From the NCBI GenBank assembly GCA_905235085.1, contig CAJOKD010000016.1, positions 1-64,000 of the forward strand: a stretch of 64,000 nt of DNA, read 5' to 3'. Source of the DNA: an uncultured Bacteroidales bacterium (GTDB taxonomy: Bacteria; Bacteroidota; Bacteroidia; Bacteroidales; UBA932). This document shows positions 56,137 through 64,000 of the stretch, one piece after another (the stretch's first letter is position 1; every line of letters starts with the position of its first letter). Both the position numbers and the translations under genes were made by a program. The notes below the pieces were generated by a model that was not told the DNA's origin, did no database searches, and was given only the letters and a program-made list of their open reading frames with translations.

Positions 56137-57144
56137 TCAAGCAATGGAAGACTCGGACTGCCGCGATGCTATGGCTCTGCGGACAGATCCGTAAGAATAT
56201 AGCAGCGAACGGGCCTGCTCATAATCGATACCGGTTGCATCCATTATCATCCTCGTCCCCTTCTCCACAGGATCTTCGCCACCGCAATGGTATCGCACCA
56301 AACCTTCGATCGGGGATGGGATGATTGCCGAGAACCTTACTCCGTACGGTTCAGACACCTTCAGAAGTATATTCCTGTAGGCGAATCCGAATCCGCCTAC
56401 TATACCGATCGGATAGCGCTCGATGTCATATTGCCTGGCCACACGTTCGAAAAAGTCACGGAAATTACTGTCTACCAGCGACTTTACATATCCGGAAGAG
56501 GAATACCTCGCCATAATCCAGGACGCGAAGGAACCAAGATATCCCGCAGGAGAACCTCCTTTATAAACATTCTCAACCACGGTCATATAGTCCACCTTGA
56601 AATCCCTCCCGAACTCGCCTGCAACCGGCTCTGGAACAAGACCCTTTATGAAATCCGACATAAACAGTTTCCCCAGCCTCGCTCCCCCACCCTCGTCACC
56701 CAGGATGAAGCCTCCGGAACGGACGTTCCTGATGACCTTCTCTCCGTCGAACTGGCAGCTGTTTGATCCGGTCCCGAGGATCGCAGCTATTCCTGGGTCA
56801 TGTCCACAGACAGACCTGGCCGCAGCCAGGAGGTCGGAAGCATATTCAATATCGGCTTCCGGGAATATGGACTTGAAAACCTTGTCTAGCCTTTGTGCCA
56901 ATGCAGGGACTTTCTCATCTCCTGCTGAAACCATTCCTGCCGCATAAAAATGGACGTCATCGACCTTCCCGAGGAGTCCTTTGGTTCCAAGCACCTCAAG
57001 TGCTTGGTTGACAGCAGTTTCTACAGCCGCTTCGGACATGGTGGCGAGGTTGATCCCGCCAGTCTTGACGAACACCGGGCCCGTGCTTCCGTCAACCACG
57101 CACCAGTCAGTCTTTGTAGCTCCGCTTTCTATGATCAGTACCAT
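56137..57144 (-). CDS. BadF/BcrA-type ATPase, probable N-acetylglucosamine kinase-like
   Basis: A 335-residue ASKHA-fold kinase. The N-terminal phosphate loop is IIESGATKTDWCVVDG (4-19) and AILGTGSNSCQF near 111-122 is the second phosphate site. GGFILGDEGGGARLG near 133-147 is the hallmark shared with eukaryotic-type GlcNAc kinase and BadF proteins. Start at ATG 57144; the upstream open frame has no support and reaches the left RAYT repeat. Promoter box TATATTTG at 57175-57168. Likely phosphorylates an amino sugar; substrate not proven. Confidence 0.85.
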   Translation of the reverse strand: MVLIIESGATKTDWCVVDGSTGPVFVKTGGINLATMSEAAVETAVNQALEVLGTKGLLGKVDDVHFYAAGMVSAGDEKVPALAQRLDKVFKSIFPEADIEYASDLLAAARSVCGHDPGIAAILGTGSNSCQFDGEKVIRNVRSGGFILGDEGGGARLGKLFMSDFIKGLVPEPVAGEFGRDFKVDYMTVVENVYKGGSPAGYLGSFASWIMARYSSSGYVKSLVDSNFRDFFERVARQYDIERYPIGIVGGFGFAYRNILLKVSEPYGVRFSAIIPSPIEGLVRYHCGGEDPVEKGTRMIMDATGIDYEQARSLLYSYGSVRRAIASRQSESSIA

Positions 57145-57167
57145 TCCGAAATACGATAAGTTGTCTG

Positions 57168-57175
57168 CAAATATA
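57168..57175 (-). promoter_or_regulatory. promoter box of kinase-recR-mntP
   Basis: TATATTTG on the minus strand, 24 nt before the kinase ATG and 44 nt from the left RAYT-flanking repeat. Confidence 0.5.
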
Positions 57176-57218
57176 ATAAACCTGCTCCGATACCGCAATT
57201 CACGCCCTGTAGATATCA

Positions 57219-57312
57219 CCAAGCGTGCAAGGTCTATCTAAATCTCGAAGACCTTACACAAAAACCCTATCAAAACGTGTAAGGTCTCCTAAGAAAATGA
57301 AGACCTGACACG
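57219..57312. repeat. left flanking double-hairpin (REP-like) repeat
   Basis: A 94-bp block nearly identical and in the same orientation to 58577-58670, without gaps. It contains two hairpins: GTGCAAGGTCT (from 57225) with AGACCTTACAC, then GTGTAAGGTCT (from 57277) with AGACCTGACAC, separated by a conserved AAAAACCCTATCAAAAC spacer. The two stems are variants of one another, so each block is a REP doublet. Confidence 0.92.
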
Positions 57313-57313
57313 T

Positions 57314-57568
57314 TTATCCTTGCCCAGAGCAATCATTATCATCATATAGGACATCATAGAAATCCGGTTCTTCCACATATCCTATAAGCATTTCAAAAGG
57401 GACTCCTAAAACTTTCGAGGCGCGGAAGATTGTATCTATATTCCTGGTTTTGAATAGGATATTGACATTTTGCTTGCGAATACCCATACGGCGAGCGAAC
57501 TCGGACTTGGAAATACCCTTATCCTTGAGAAGGGATTCTGCTTTTTCCTCAAACAAAAGTTTTGACAT
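57314..57568 (-). CDS. small XRE-family helix-turn-helix protein
   Basis: An 84-residue protein. Residues about 17-60 form an XRE/Cro-type HTH (KSEFARRMGIRKQNVNIL is the recognition pair; FEMLIGY closes the domain). The tail is acidic and short (EEPDFYDVLYDDNDCSG). It begins 120 bp from the RAYT start and is transcribed away from it; its stop lies within 2 bp of the left repeat. Gene, RAYT and both repeats form one compact unit. Possible repressor of the RAYT; inference from position. Confidence 0.85.
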   Translation of the reverse strand: MSKLLFEEKAESLLKDKGISKSEFARRMGIRKQNVNILFKTRNIDTIFRASKVLGVPFEMLIGYVEEPDFYDVLYDDNDCSGQG

Positions 57569-57626
57569 AATTCTGATTTCTTGCCTGAAGGTAATAATTA
57601 AATATGACTTAATGGCATATTATCGT

Positions 57627-57634
57627 TATATTTG
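57627..57634 (+). promoter_or_regulatory. RAYT promoter box
   Basis: TATATTTG on the plus strand; transcription would begin near 57638. An in-frame ATG sits at 57638, and a second, better-supported ATG at 57689 follows an AAGGAT purine stretch. Confidence 0.5.
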
Positions 57635-57688
57635 TCAATGCAGCTGACCACTTTGGCCAGACTGTCAGGACTAACATTTGGGAAGGAT

Positions 57689-58549
57689 ATGAGAGAAGGA
57701 TTTTGGCTGGTCACTACAGACCACCTGACAGACAGAATCTGGTTCAGGGACGACGAAGATTTCAAAGTTGCTATGAATATAATAGCACTACTATCTGTTA
57801 TTTACATAGTGGACATAATAGCTTTTATCCTAATGTCCAACCATGTCCATTTCTTATCGGGTGGTGATATTGATATTGTAAAGGCATTCATAACCCGTTT
57901 CAAAAAGGATTATTCCCAGTATTATAGCCAAAAGTATGGTTCCAGAGGACTATTGAGAAGAAATTCCGTAGATTTCAGGAGCGTTACCATCGGGGATGAA
58001 TCATTTGAACGAGCAGTAGCTTACATTCAAATGAACTGTGTCGCTGCGAATATCTGTCTCCATCCGTCAGCATATCCATGGGGAACGGGAGATACATATT
58101 TCAGGGTTTCCCAAAGAAATGGTCAGAGAATAGGAGACCTTAGCGGAAGAGCACGCGCTCGTCTGCTTCATAGCAGAGTCCCGGTTCCAGATGATTATAT
58201 CATTGATGAACGTGGTTTTATCGATCCTGCTTCCTACGTCCCAGCCACATTTGTTGAATCTGTATTCAGAACCGCCAAACGGATGGATTGGTTCTTAAGG
58301 AATTCATCCAAGGCAAGAATCAGCTCAAGAAACGAGGGACCCTCTTTCAACGACCAACTTGTTGCCGCAGGAATAAAGGATTTGTCGATTTCGCTTTTCA
58401 GAAAATCCTCATTATCAGAGCTTAATGATTCTCAAATAGCTGAGCTCTTCCGTCAGGCAAGATACCGTTTTTCATCAGATCCGGCTCAAATGGCCAGAGT
58501 CTCCGGTATTACTTATGATAGAATCTGCACACTCTTGGAATCACTTTGA
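57689..58549 (+). CDS. REP-associated tyrosine transposase (RAYT), Y1/HUH family
   Basis: A 286-residue Y1-transposase-family protein. The N-terminal domain has the HUH motif H52-V-H54 in LMSNHVHFL and the catalytic Tyr112 in AYIQMN, followed by the family block YPWGTGD near 129-135. The C-terminal 140 residues are an extension common in Bacteroidetes RAYTs, ending in an HTH-like segment (ELNDSQIAELFRQARYRF). ATG 57689 is preferred because REGFWLVTT matches the family start; ATG 57638 adds 17 residues. The gene lies between two copies of a 94-bp double hairpin, as expected for RAYTs and their REPs. RAYTs are usually single-copy and domesticated. Confidence 0.9.
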   Translation: MREGFWLVTTDHLTDRIWFRDDEDFKVAMNIIALLSVIYIVDIIAFILMSNHVHFLSGGDIDIVKAFITRFKKDYSQYYSQKYGSRGLLRRNSVDFRSVTIGDESFERAVAYIQMNCVAANICLHPSAYPWGTGDTYFRVSQRNGQRIGDLSGRARARLLHSRVPVPDDYIIDERGFIDPASYVPATFVESVFRTAKRMDWFLRNSSKARISSRNEGPSFNDQLVAAGIKDLSISLFRKSSLSELNDSQIAELFRQARYRFSSDPAQMARVSGITYDRICTLLESL

Positions 58550-58576
58550 TCTCATGCATCATTATCGAAACGTGGC

Positions 58577-58670
58577 CCAAGCGTGCAAGGTCTTTCTTAA
58601 TCTCGAAGACCTTACACAAAAACCCTATCAAAACGTGCAAGGTCTCGGATGGAAATAGAGACCTGACACA
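58577..58670. repeat. right flanking double-hairpin (REP-like) repeat
   Basis: Same 94-bp unit as at 57219-57312, same orientation. Hairpin 1 is GTGCAAGGTCT/AGACCTTACAC and hairpin 2 is GTGCAAGGTCT/AGACCTGACAC. Differences from the left copy are confined mainly to hairpin loops and two compensating-looking stem positions. Confidence 0.92.
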
Positions 58671-58770
58671 TTAAATATCAAAAGAAACTTAATGTCCGTA
58701 AAAAATAATCAACACTTGGAAATGCGGGGAAATTGAAGTATTTTCACAGAGATAAAACAAACGATAACCA

Positions 58771-60918
58771 ATGAAAATGATATCCATCCAATCACTCGCC
58801 GCTGCGGTGGCGCTCACATTCACTTTATCAGCTTTCGCTCAGCTTCCATTCCAGGACAAGAGCCTCAGCCCGGAGCAGAGGGCCGCAGACCTGGTGGCTA
58901 GGCTCACTCTTGAAGAGAAAGCGGCACTGCTGCGCTACGATTCCCCGGCTGTAGAAAGACTCAGGATCCCTGCATACAACTGGTGGAACGAAGCGTTGCA
59001 CGGAGTGGCACGCAACGGGAACGCCACTGTATATCCGATGCCTGTTGCTATGGCATCGACTTTCGACCCGCAGCTTATCGAAGAAGTGTTCACTTCCGTG
59101 AGCGACGAGGCAAGGGTCAAGTACAGGCTTGCCAGGACGGTGGAGAATCCGGAGAACTATTGGTACAAGGGTCTGACATTCTGGACCCCGAACATCAACA
59201 TATTCAGGGATCCGAGATGGGGGCGCGGGATGGAAACGTACGGGGAAGACCCTTACCTGACAGGACAGCTTGGAATGGCCGTGGTAAGAGGACTGCAGGG
59301 AGACCGGGAAAACGGGGACCTGAAGGCTCAGGCCTGTGCAAAGCACTTTGCAGTGCACTCCGGTCCTGAATCCACCAGACACAGTTTCGACGTGACGGTT
59401 TCAGAAAGGGACTTGAGGGAAACCTACCTTCCCGCCTTCCGTGACCTCGTGGTCAAGGCAAAGGTCGATGAGGTGATGTTCGCCTACAACCGCTTCGAGG
59501 GATATCCCTGCGGTGCCAGCGAACGCCTTCTGAAGGATATCCTGAAAGATGAATGGGGCTTCGAGGGACTGATTGTCAGCGACTGCTGGGCGGTGAGCGA
59601 TTTCTACAACGGCCACGGCTGGTCGGCCAATCCTGTGGAAGCCATAGCGGCTGCCATCAACGCCGGAATGGACCTCGAATGCGGCGCGCTTACTCCGCTT
59701 GCGGTCAATGCAGTAAAGGAAGGCCTGCTGGATGAAGCGACTATAGATGCCAGGCTCACCAAGTTGCTGGCGGTGAGGTTCGCATTGGGAGAGATGGATT
59801 TCGAGTCCCCCTGGGACACAATCCCGGAAGAGGTGCTCTGCTCGGAAAACCACGCCGGACAGGCTTTGGATATAGCCAGGAAGAGCCTTGTACTGCTTTC
59901 CAATGACGGCACGCTTCCTCTGAAGGAAGGCGCCAGGATCGGACTTGCAGGTCCGAACGCAGCGGACTCGGTGATGATGTGGGGCAATTACAACGGTTTC
60001 CCACTTCGCACTGTCACCCTCCTGGATGCGCTGAAAGCCAGGATTCCTGACATCAAATACGTAAAAGGCTGCTCGCACGCAGCCGAGCTGGACTCCGTCG
60101 CCACGGACATAGACGCAGTAGTCAAGGAATTCGAAGACTGCGACATCGTGGTGTTCGCCAGCGGCATATCCCCTTCCCTGGAAGGTGAAGAGATGCCTGT
60201 CAAGATTCCGGGATTCTCCGGTGGAGACAGGACTTCCATCCAGCTCCCGGCCATACAGAAGCAGCTTATAGCAGCACTTGCCCAGGCCGGGAAGAAGGTC
60301 GTCCTGGTCAATTTCTCCGGCAGCGCCGTAGCCTTGACCGAGGAAGCCGGACTTTGCAGCGCGATTCTCCAGGCCTGGTACCCCGGACAGGAAGGTGGAA
60401 CAGCGATCGCTGACGTGCTCTTCGGAGATTTCAACCCTTGCGGAAAGCTTCCTGTGACCTTCTATGCGGATGATTCGCAACTGCCGGATTTCGACAATTA
60501 CGATATGGCCGGAAGGACTTACCGCTACTTCACCGGAACACCTCTGTATCCATTCGGCCACGGGCTGGGGTATTCGGAATTCAAATACCGCAGGCCGAAG
60601 GTCAGGACCATCGAAGGGAACAGGTCCCTGGTACTGAAGCTCAGGAACAAGGGAAAGATGGACGGAGATGAGATAGTCCAGGTCTATGTCAGCCGCCCGG
60701 ACGACAAGGAGGGCCCGGTAAAGACTCTCAAGGCATTCAAGAGAGTATCCGTCAAGGCAGGAAGGACCGTAAGGGTGGTCATCCCGCTCGACGATGAAAC
60801 TTTCGAGTGGTGGAATCCGGAGAGCTGTAAGATGGAGGTTCTCGGCGGAGAATATATCCTCCGCGTAGGTGGATCATCTGATGGCTCCGTCCAGAAGACC
60901 GTAAAGGTCAAGATCTGA
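58771..60918 (+). CDS. GH3 beta-glycosidase, beta-xylosidase/glucosidase type
   Basis: A 715-residue exported enzyme of glycoside hydrolase family 3. Signal peptide 1-23 (cleaved after AFA). The N-terminal barrel contains YNWWNEALHGVA near 71-82, the xylosidase-like substrate block, and the nucleophile D271 in VSDCWA. The second alpha/beta domain (about 375-560) and a fibronectin-III-like C-terminal domain (about 600-715) complete the standard three-domain layout. Substrate could be xylo- or gluco-oligosaccharide; the NWWNEALHG block favours xylosidase. No SusC/SusD pair is nearby, so it is not in a classical PUL. Confidence 0.93.
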   Translation: MKMISIQSLAAAVALTFTLSAFAQLPFQDKSLSPEQRAADLVARLTLEEKAALLRYDSPAVERLRIPAYNWWNEALHGVARNGNATVYPMPVAMASTFDPQLIEEVFTSVSDEARVKYRLARTVENPENYWYKGLTFWTPNINIFRDPRWGRGMETYGEDPYLTGQLGMAVVRGLQGDRENGDLKAQACAKHFAVHSGPESTRHSFDVTVSERDLRETYLPAFRDLVVKAKVDEVMFAYNRFEGYPCGASERLLKDILKDEWGFEGLIVSDCWAVSDFYNGHGWSANPVEAIAAAINAGMDLECGALTPLAVNAVKEGLLDEATIDARLTKLLAVRFALGEMDFESPWDTIPEEVLCSENHAGQALDIARKSLVLLSNDGTLPLKEGARIGLAGPNAADSVMMWGNYNGFPLRTVTLLDALKARIPDIKYVKGCSHAAELDSVATDIDAVVKEFEDCDIVVFASGISPSLEGEEMPVKIPGFSGGDRTSIQLPAIQKQLIAALAQAGKKVVLVNFSGSAVALTEEAGLCSAILQAWYPGQEGGTAIADVLFGDFNPCGKLPVTFYADDSQLPDFDNYDMAGRTYRYFTGTPLYPFGHGLGYSEFKYRRPKVRTIEGNRSLVLKLRNKGKMDGDEIVQVYVSRPDDKEGPVKTLKAFKRVSVKAGRTVRVVIPLDDETFEWWNPESCKMEVLGGEYILRVGGSSDGSVQKTVKVKI

Positions 60919-60929
60919 TAATCAACGTC

Positions 60930-62024
60930 TTACCGACGCAAGGCCTTCTTCAGCACGGGCAGGATATGGTCCGTGTAGCGCATCATACCCAGATCGGTGA
61001 AGTGGACTCCGTCCACGGTTGCTTCACCGTCGTCTCCTATCATCCCCTTGGTGGAGACATAGTATATTCTCTTCTCCCCTGCTTTCTTCAGCTTCAAGAA
61101 TAGAGCCCTTTGGGCGGCATTCCTGGTTTCGATTTCCTTGCGGATCCTGTTGTCGAACCATGAATGAGGATATGTCGGATCCTCGACGAATATCACCGGA
61201 ACTGCAGGATGTTTGTCCCTCAGGATTCTGAAGAACTTTTCTCCTCTTTCCTCAATCCGGTCGACTGCGGAGTTCGGGACATAGTCCAGCACGAATACGG
61301 CCGGATTCTCAACCTGCGTCATCAACTCTGCAATTTCGTAATCCATAACTGCGTTGCCGCTGAATCCGAGGTTTATCACTTCCCTGTCCAGCCTGCGTCC
61401 AATGATGGCTGTGAATGCCATTCCCGGACGGTTGGCGCAGCCACCTTGGAGTATACTGGAACCATACATCACGATAGGGCTTCCAGACTTCGGGCTCGGA
61501 ACCACCGGGCCCTCATAAACCGAGCCCTCATCGAATCCCAGTTCCAGGCTTTCAAGATTCGTATAGAGAGGCAAGTACAGCATATACTCCCTCATCACCG
61601 GATCCATATCCTTGACCAGCTGCTTGGTCCTAACTTCAGTTTCTTTCCAGAGGAACCCGCTTCCCGCGAACCTCCAGCCATCCTTTTCAGTAAGGATATA
61701 AAGGTCCAGCCCATTGTCACCTACGTCAGTCATATGGGCCATATGATGCTTCGTCGGTTTCCAGCGCGCAGTGATGACGGTGGAATTCGACCGGAAACGG
61801 ACATACAGTCCTGCGGAGTTTCTTCCGAGATTCCAGAGTGCTTCGCGGGAAATATCCTTGTAGGCCATAGGGAGCCTTTCATAACGGCCGGAAGTATTCT
61901 CGATGCACTTTCCGTAAAGCGGGAATTCGGAAGCGTCCACGAAGACGGTTCCCTTCTCCTGAGCGAACGCCGCGGCGGCAAACAAAAAGGCCGCTATTGC
62001 GTAAATACATTTCAACTTATTCAT
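60930..62024 (-). CDS. exported SGNH/GDSL hydrolase
   Basis: A 364-residue secreted esterase. Signal peptide ends AAAFAQ near 22. An N-terminal jelly-roll-like domain (about 25-165) precedes the SGNH domain: nucleophile Ser in VMYGSSILQGG, the Gly/Asn block INLGFSGNAVMD, and the Asp-His pair DGVHFTDLG near the end. This two-domain layout is common among Bacteroidetes carbohydrate esterases. ATG 62024 is used; the TTG at 62030 is less likely. Convergent with GH3, 11 bp apart, and 10 bp after pnuC. Confidence 0.88.
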   Translation of the reverse strand: MNKLKCIYAIAAFLFAAAAFAQEKGTVFVDASEFPLYGKCIENTSGRYERLPMAYKDISREALWNLGRNSAGLYVRFRSNSTVITARWKPTKHHMAHMTDVGDNGLDLYILTEKDGWRFAGSGFLWKETEVRTKQLVKDMDPVMREYMLYLPLYTNLESLELGFDEGSVYEGPVVPSPKSGSPIVMYGSSILQGGCANRPGMAFTAIIGRRLDREVINLGFSGNAVMDYEIAELMTQVENPAVFVLDYVPNSAVDRIEERGEKFFRILRDKHPAVPVIFVEDPTYPHSWFDNRIRKEIETRNAAQRALFLKLKKAGEKRIYYVSTKGMIGDDGEATVDGVHFTDLGMMRYTDHILPVLKKALRR

Positions 62025-62034
62025 ATTCAATCAA

Positions 62035-62628
62035 TCAAGCAACGAATTTTCCTCTCTTGAACCAACGGAAAAGGCCATAGGCGGATGCGATTACGTATGC
62101 CGCGTAGAGGATCGTAAGCCACATCTTACCGGCCATTGAGCACATCACCACCAGGATGATGTCTCCGATTATCCAGAGGATCCAATGGTAAGGGATGGAC
62201 CTCGCGAGCCAGAACATAGCGACCACACAAAGCGACGTGGACAGTGCATCCAGTACAGGATTGCTGTCGTGAAGAACTTCCAGCAGCCAGATGAGCAGCG
62301 CAGTGCCTGCAATGAATATGGCGAGGCTCCAGAGCCCTGTTTTGAGGGACAGGTGCGTAAGGTGGATATCCTCTCCGGCAGCCTTGTCCTCGGCATTGAG
62401 GGCCAGGCTGTCCTTCTTCCACTGGTACAGGCCCCAGACGGCCATTACTACGTAATAGATGTTCAACCCCATATTCGCCCAGTTGCTTTCCAGGAAGAAC
62501 TGGATTGCGCAGGCTGTGCTCGTGACCATTCCGAAGTACCACATCTCGTTTTTCTGCAGCACCTCGCAGACCACGTAAGGTATCCCGAGCACAAGGGCTA
62601 TTATCTCGATAATCTGTACGATATCCAT
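62035..62628 (-). CDS. pnuC: nicotinamide riboside transporter PnuC
   Basis: A 197-residue inner-membrane protein with about seven hydrophobic helices. The PnuC blocks SNWANMGLNIYYVVMAVWGLYQWKK-type segment near 47-72 and WILWIIGDIILV near 148-159 are clear. It imports nicotinamide riboside for NAD synthesis; some PnuC homologues (PnuT) carry thiamine, and no kinase neighbour settles the choice. No riboswitch was recognised upstream. Confidence 0.92.
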   Translation of the reverse strand: MDIVQIIEIIALVLGIPYVVCEVLQKNEMWYFGMVTSTACAIQFFLESNWANMGLNIYYVVMAVWGLYQWKKDSLALNAEDKAAGEDIHLTHLSLKTGLWSLAIFIAGTALLIWLLEVLHDSNPVLDALSTSLCVVAMFWLARSIPYHWILWIIGDIILVVMCSMAGKMWLTILYAAYVIASAYGLFRWFKRGKFVA

Positions 62629-62898
62629 AACTGACTATTTGATAAATGCAAAATAAAGAAAAAACGACGAACGGAACAAGCGCTGAACTATCGGCGCTCA
62701 AGTGGGTGAGGTTGGAAGATCAATGAAAGTGTGCGTCCATGGAGACTGCGGAGTGTCCTGGAAAGAATGCAGACAGGTCAGGGTTAGGGCTGGGTGATCA
62801 GGAGCCTGATGGCAGTTGGTTGCAACGTTAGGGCGCATTTACCCGTACAGGGCTGCGAAGCAGCAAGCGCCCGGTGTTGCGGCCACTGACGTAAAGGG

Positions 62899-62919
62899 AT
62901 GCCCGGACAGGCCGGGCAT
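62899..62919. repeat. REP-like palindrome
   Basis: ATGCCCGG / CCGGGCAT, 8-bp perfect stem, 5-nt loop ACAGG, followed by GACG. Same family as the hairpins at 50384-50430, unrelated in sequence to the RAYT-flanking repeats. Confidence 0.75.
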
Positions 62920-62935
62920 GACGTGGAAGGGATAC

Positions 62936-62985
62936 GAACAGAACAGAACAGAAAAGAACAGAAAAGAACAGAAAAGGACAGGACA
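62936..62985. repeat. pentanucleotide tandem repeat
   Basis: Ten consecutive 5-bp units of GAACA, GAAAA or GGACA; the middle alternates as a 10-bp period. It lies outside any gene. Confidence 0.95.
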
Positions 62986-63004
62986 GATCTGAACAGGACT
63001 GAGA

Positions 63005-63039
63005 CAAAAGAAAAGAGACCGGCTTTGAAACCGGTCTCT
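63005..63039 (-). terminator. rho-independent terminator of fbaA
   Basis: AGAGACCGG / CCGGTCTCT 9-bp perfect stem with 8-nt loop; on the minus strand it is followed by TTTCTTTTG. It lies 25 nt after the fbaA stop. Confidence 0.85.
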
Positions 63040-63063
63040 CGATATATCAGACATTGAAGTCGA

Positions 63064-64000
63064 TTATTCTGCCTTGCCGTCGGAACCAAGCACGTTCACG
63101 ATCTTGTGGGTGTAGAGCTTCTTCATCTCGTCACGGGCAGGACCGAGATACTTCCTAGGATCGAACTCGCCAGGCTTCTCGTTGAAGACCTTGCGGACCG
63201 CAGCGGTCATTGCAAGACGGGAATCGGAGTCGATGTTGATCTTGCAAACAGCGCTCTTGGAAGCCTCGCGGAGCTGCTCCTCAGGGATACCTACAGCGTC
63301 TGGAAGCTTTCCACCGTTGGCATTGATGATGTCGACATATTCCTGCGGAACAGATGAAGAACCGTGGAGTACGATAGGGAATCCAGGGAGCTTCTTCTCG
63401 ATCTCGTGAAGAACGTCGAATGCAAGCGGTGGAGGAACGAGACGGCCAGTCTGAGGGTCCCTGGTGCACTGCTCCGGCTTGAACTTGTATGCTCCGTGGG
63501 AGGTTCCGATGGAGATGGCGAGAGAGTCGCATCCTGTGCGGGTGGCGAAGTCGATCACTTCCTCAGGCTTGGTGTAATGGGATTCCTCTGCGGAAACCTC
63601 ATCCTCTACACCTGCGAGGACACCCAGCTCAGCCTCAACGGTAACATCGTACTGGTGAGCATATTCAACGACCTTCCTGGTAAGAGCGATATTGTCCTCG
63701 TAAGGGAGAGAGGAAGCATCGATCATCACTGAAGAAAAGCCCATATCTACACAGCTCTTGCAAAGCTCGAAGCTGTCACCGTGATCGAGATGGAGGCAGA
63801 TCTGAGGATTCTCCCAGCCGAGTTCCTTTGCATATTCAACAGCGCCCTGTGCCATATAACGGAGAAGAGTCTGGTTGGCATAGTTGCGCGCTCCCTTGGA
63901 AACCTGGAGGATCACTGGGGACTTTGTCTCGGCAGCAGCCTGGATGATCGCCTGGAGCTGCTCCATATTGTTGAAATTGAATGCAGGAATGGCATAACCG
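63064..64000 (-). CDS. fbaA: class II fructose-bisphosphate aldolase (5' end outside window)
   Basis: At least 311 residues, cut by the window edge; the frame stays open to base 64000 with GYAIPAFNFNN before the first internal Met. The Zn-dependent enzyme splits fructose 1,6-bisphosphate. LHLDHGDSFE holds the first metal histidine and the acid/base Asp; TRTGCDSLAISIGTSHG and VLHGSSSVP are family blocks around the second and third histidines. The N-terminal 20 or so residues are expected beyond the window. Ends at a clear terminator. Confidence 0.95.
   Translation of the reverse strand, partial: GYAIPAFNFNNMEQLQAIIQAAAETKSPVILQVSKGARNYANQTLLRYMAQGAVEYAKELGWENPQICLHLDHGDSFELCKSCVDMGFSSVMIDASSLPYEDNIALTRKVVEYAHQYDVTVEAELGVLAGVEDEVSAEESHYTKPEEVIDFATRTGCDSLAISIGTSHGAYKFKPEQCTRDPQTGRLVPPPLAFDVLHEIEKKLPGFPIVLHGSSSVPQEYVDIINANGGKLPDAVGIPEEQLREASKSAVCKINIDSDSRLAMTAAVRKVFNEKPGEFDPRKYLGPARDEMKKLYTHKIVNVLGSDGKAE

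Larger units (their letters stand above)
62629..63063. other. non-coding spacer between pnuC and fbaA
   Basis: No supported gene. It contains one REP-like hairpin (62899-62919), a pentamer tandem repeat (62936-62985) and the fbaA terminator (63005-63039). The rest (62660-62895) is G-rich and unassigned. Confidence 0.7.

Noticed and set aside
57219..58670. CRISPR-like array
   Set aside because: Only two long repeats with a gene-bearing interval, no short spacers, no cas genes; the internal hairpins fit a RAYT/REP unit.
59401..60561. 386-codon minus-strand frame opposite the GH3 gene
   Set aside because: Antisense shadow of an intact GH3 enzyme; no start signal, no recognisable protein.

Overview
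The window looks like chromosome of a member of the order Bacteroidales. The gene families (split glycine decarboxylase gcvPA/gcvPB with gcvT and gcvH, OmpA-type glycine-zipper lipoprotein, DUF349, DUF4332, a long YidC, a large DUF4906/FISUMP-like surface lipoprotein) and many promoters of the Bacteroidetes sigma-ABfr type (TTTG, about 20 nt, TAnnTTTG) fit this. Genus cannot be read from the sequence; moderately high GC and the overall mix suggest an uncultured gut or rumen lineage, which is inference. Most of the window is ordinary core genome.

Layout. 1-1.5 kb: a tyrosine recombinase whose mobile element probably lies to the left of the window. 1.7-12.5 kb: core operons on the minus strand (rlmI with an exonuclease and a lipoprotein; rubrerythrin-peptidase-pssA-hydrolase; surE-lpxB), with plus-strand glycerate kinase and GH25 lysozyme. 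12.7-14.5 kb: gapA and an OmpA lipoprotein, each closed by a clear terminator. 14.6-19.9 kb: yggS, yidC, a frameshifted DUF349 gene and trmD. 19.9-21.8 kb: a possible orphan small RNA, a SEC-C protein, a PAS protein and tRNA-Ala(GGC). 21.8-31.5 kb: one long minus-strand directon with the complete glycine cleavage P, T and H genes, a membrane-anchored nuclease, a SUMF1-type lipoprotein and a propeller lipoprotein with a CxxCH motif. 31.6-46.5 kb: HtpG, UvrB, a Rel-type ppGpp synthetase with a degenerate hydrolase site, MltG, a LysM glucosaminidase, an acyl-CoA ligase and a tandemly duplicated barrel-plus-lipoprotein module.

46.6-63 kb: the more accessory part. A 48-codon ORF precedes a 1087-aa surface lipoprotein. 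A palindrome-rich spacer and an Rpn nuclease remnant follow. Then come rnz, rpsA, corA, mntP, recR and a BadF-type kinase, and then an HTH gene plus a REP-associated tyrosine transposase (RAYT) between two near-identical 94-bp double-hairpin repeats. GH3, an SGNH hydrolase and pnuC lie beyond it. The window ends inside class II fructose-bisphosphate aldolase.

The strongest candidate for an unusual unit is the RAYT/HTH pair with its own flanking double-hairpin repeats (57.2-58.7 kb). Next are the duplicated envelope module (34.6-37.3 kb), the small-ORF/surface-lipoprotein pair (46.7-50.1 kb) and the orphan promoter-terminator pair (19.9-20.05 kb). No CRISPR array, prophage, rRNA operon or complete insertion sequence was seen.
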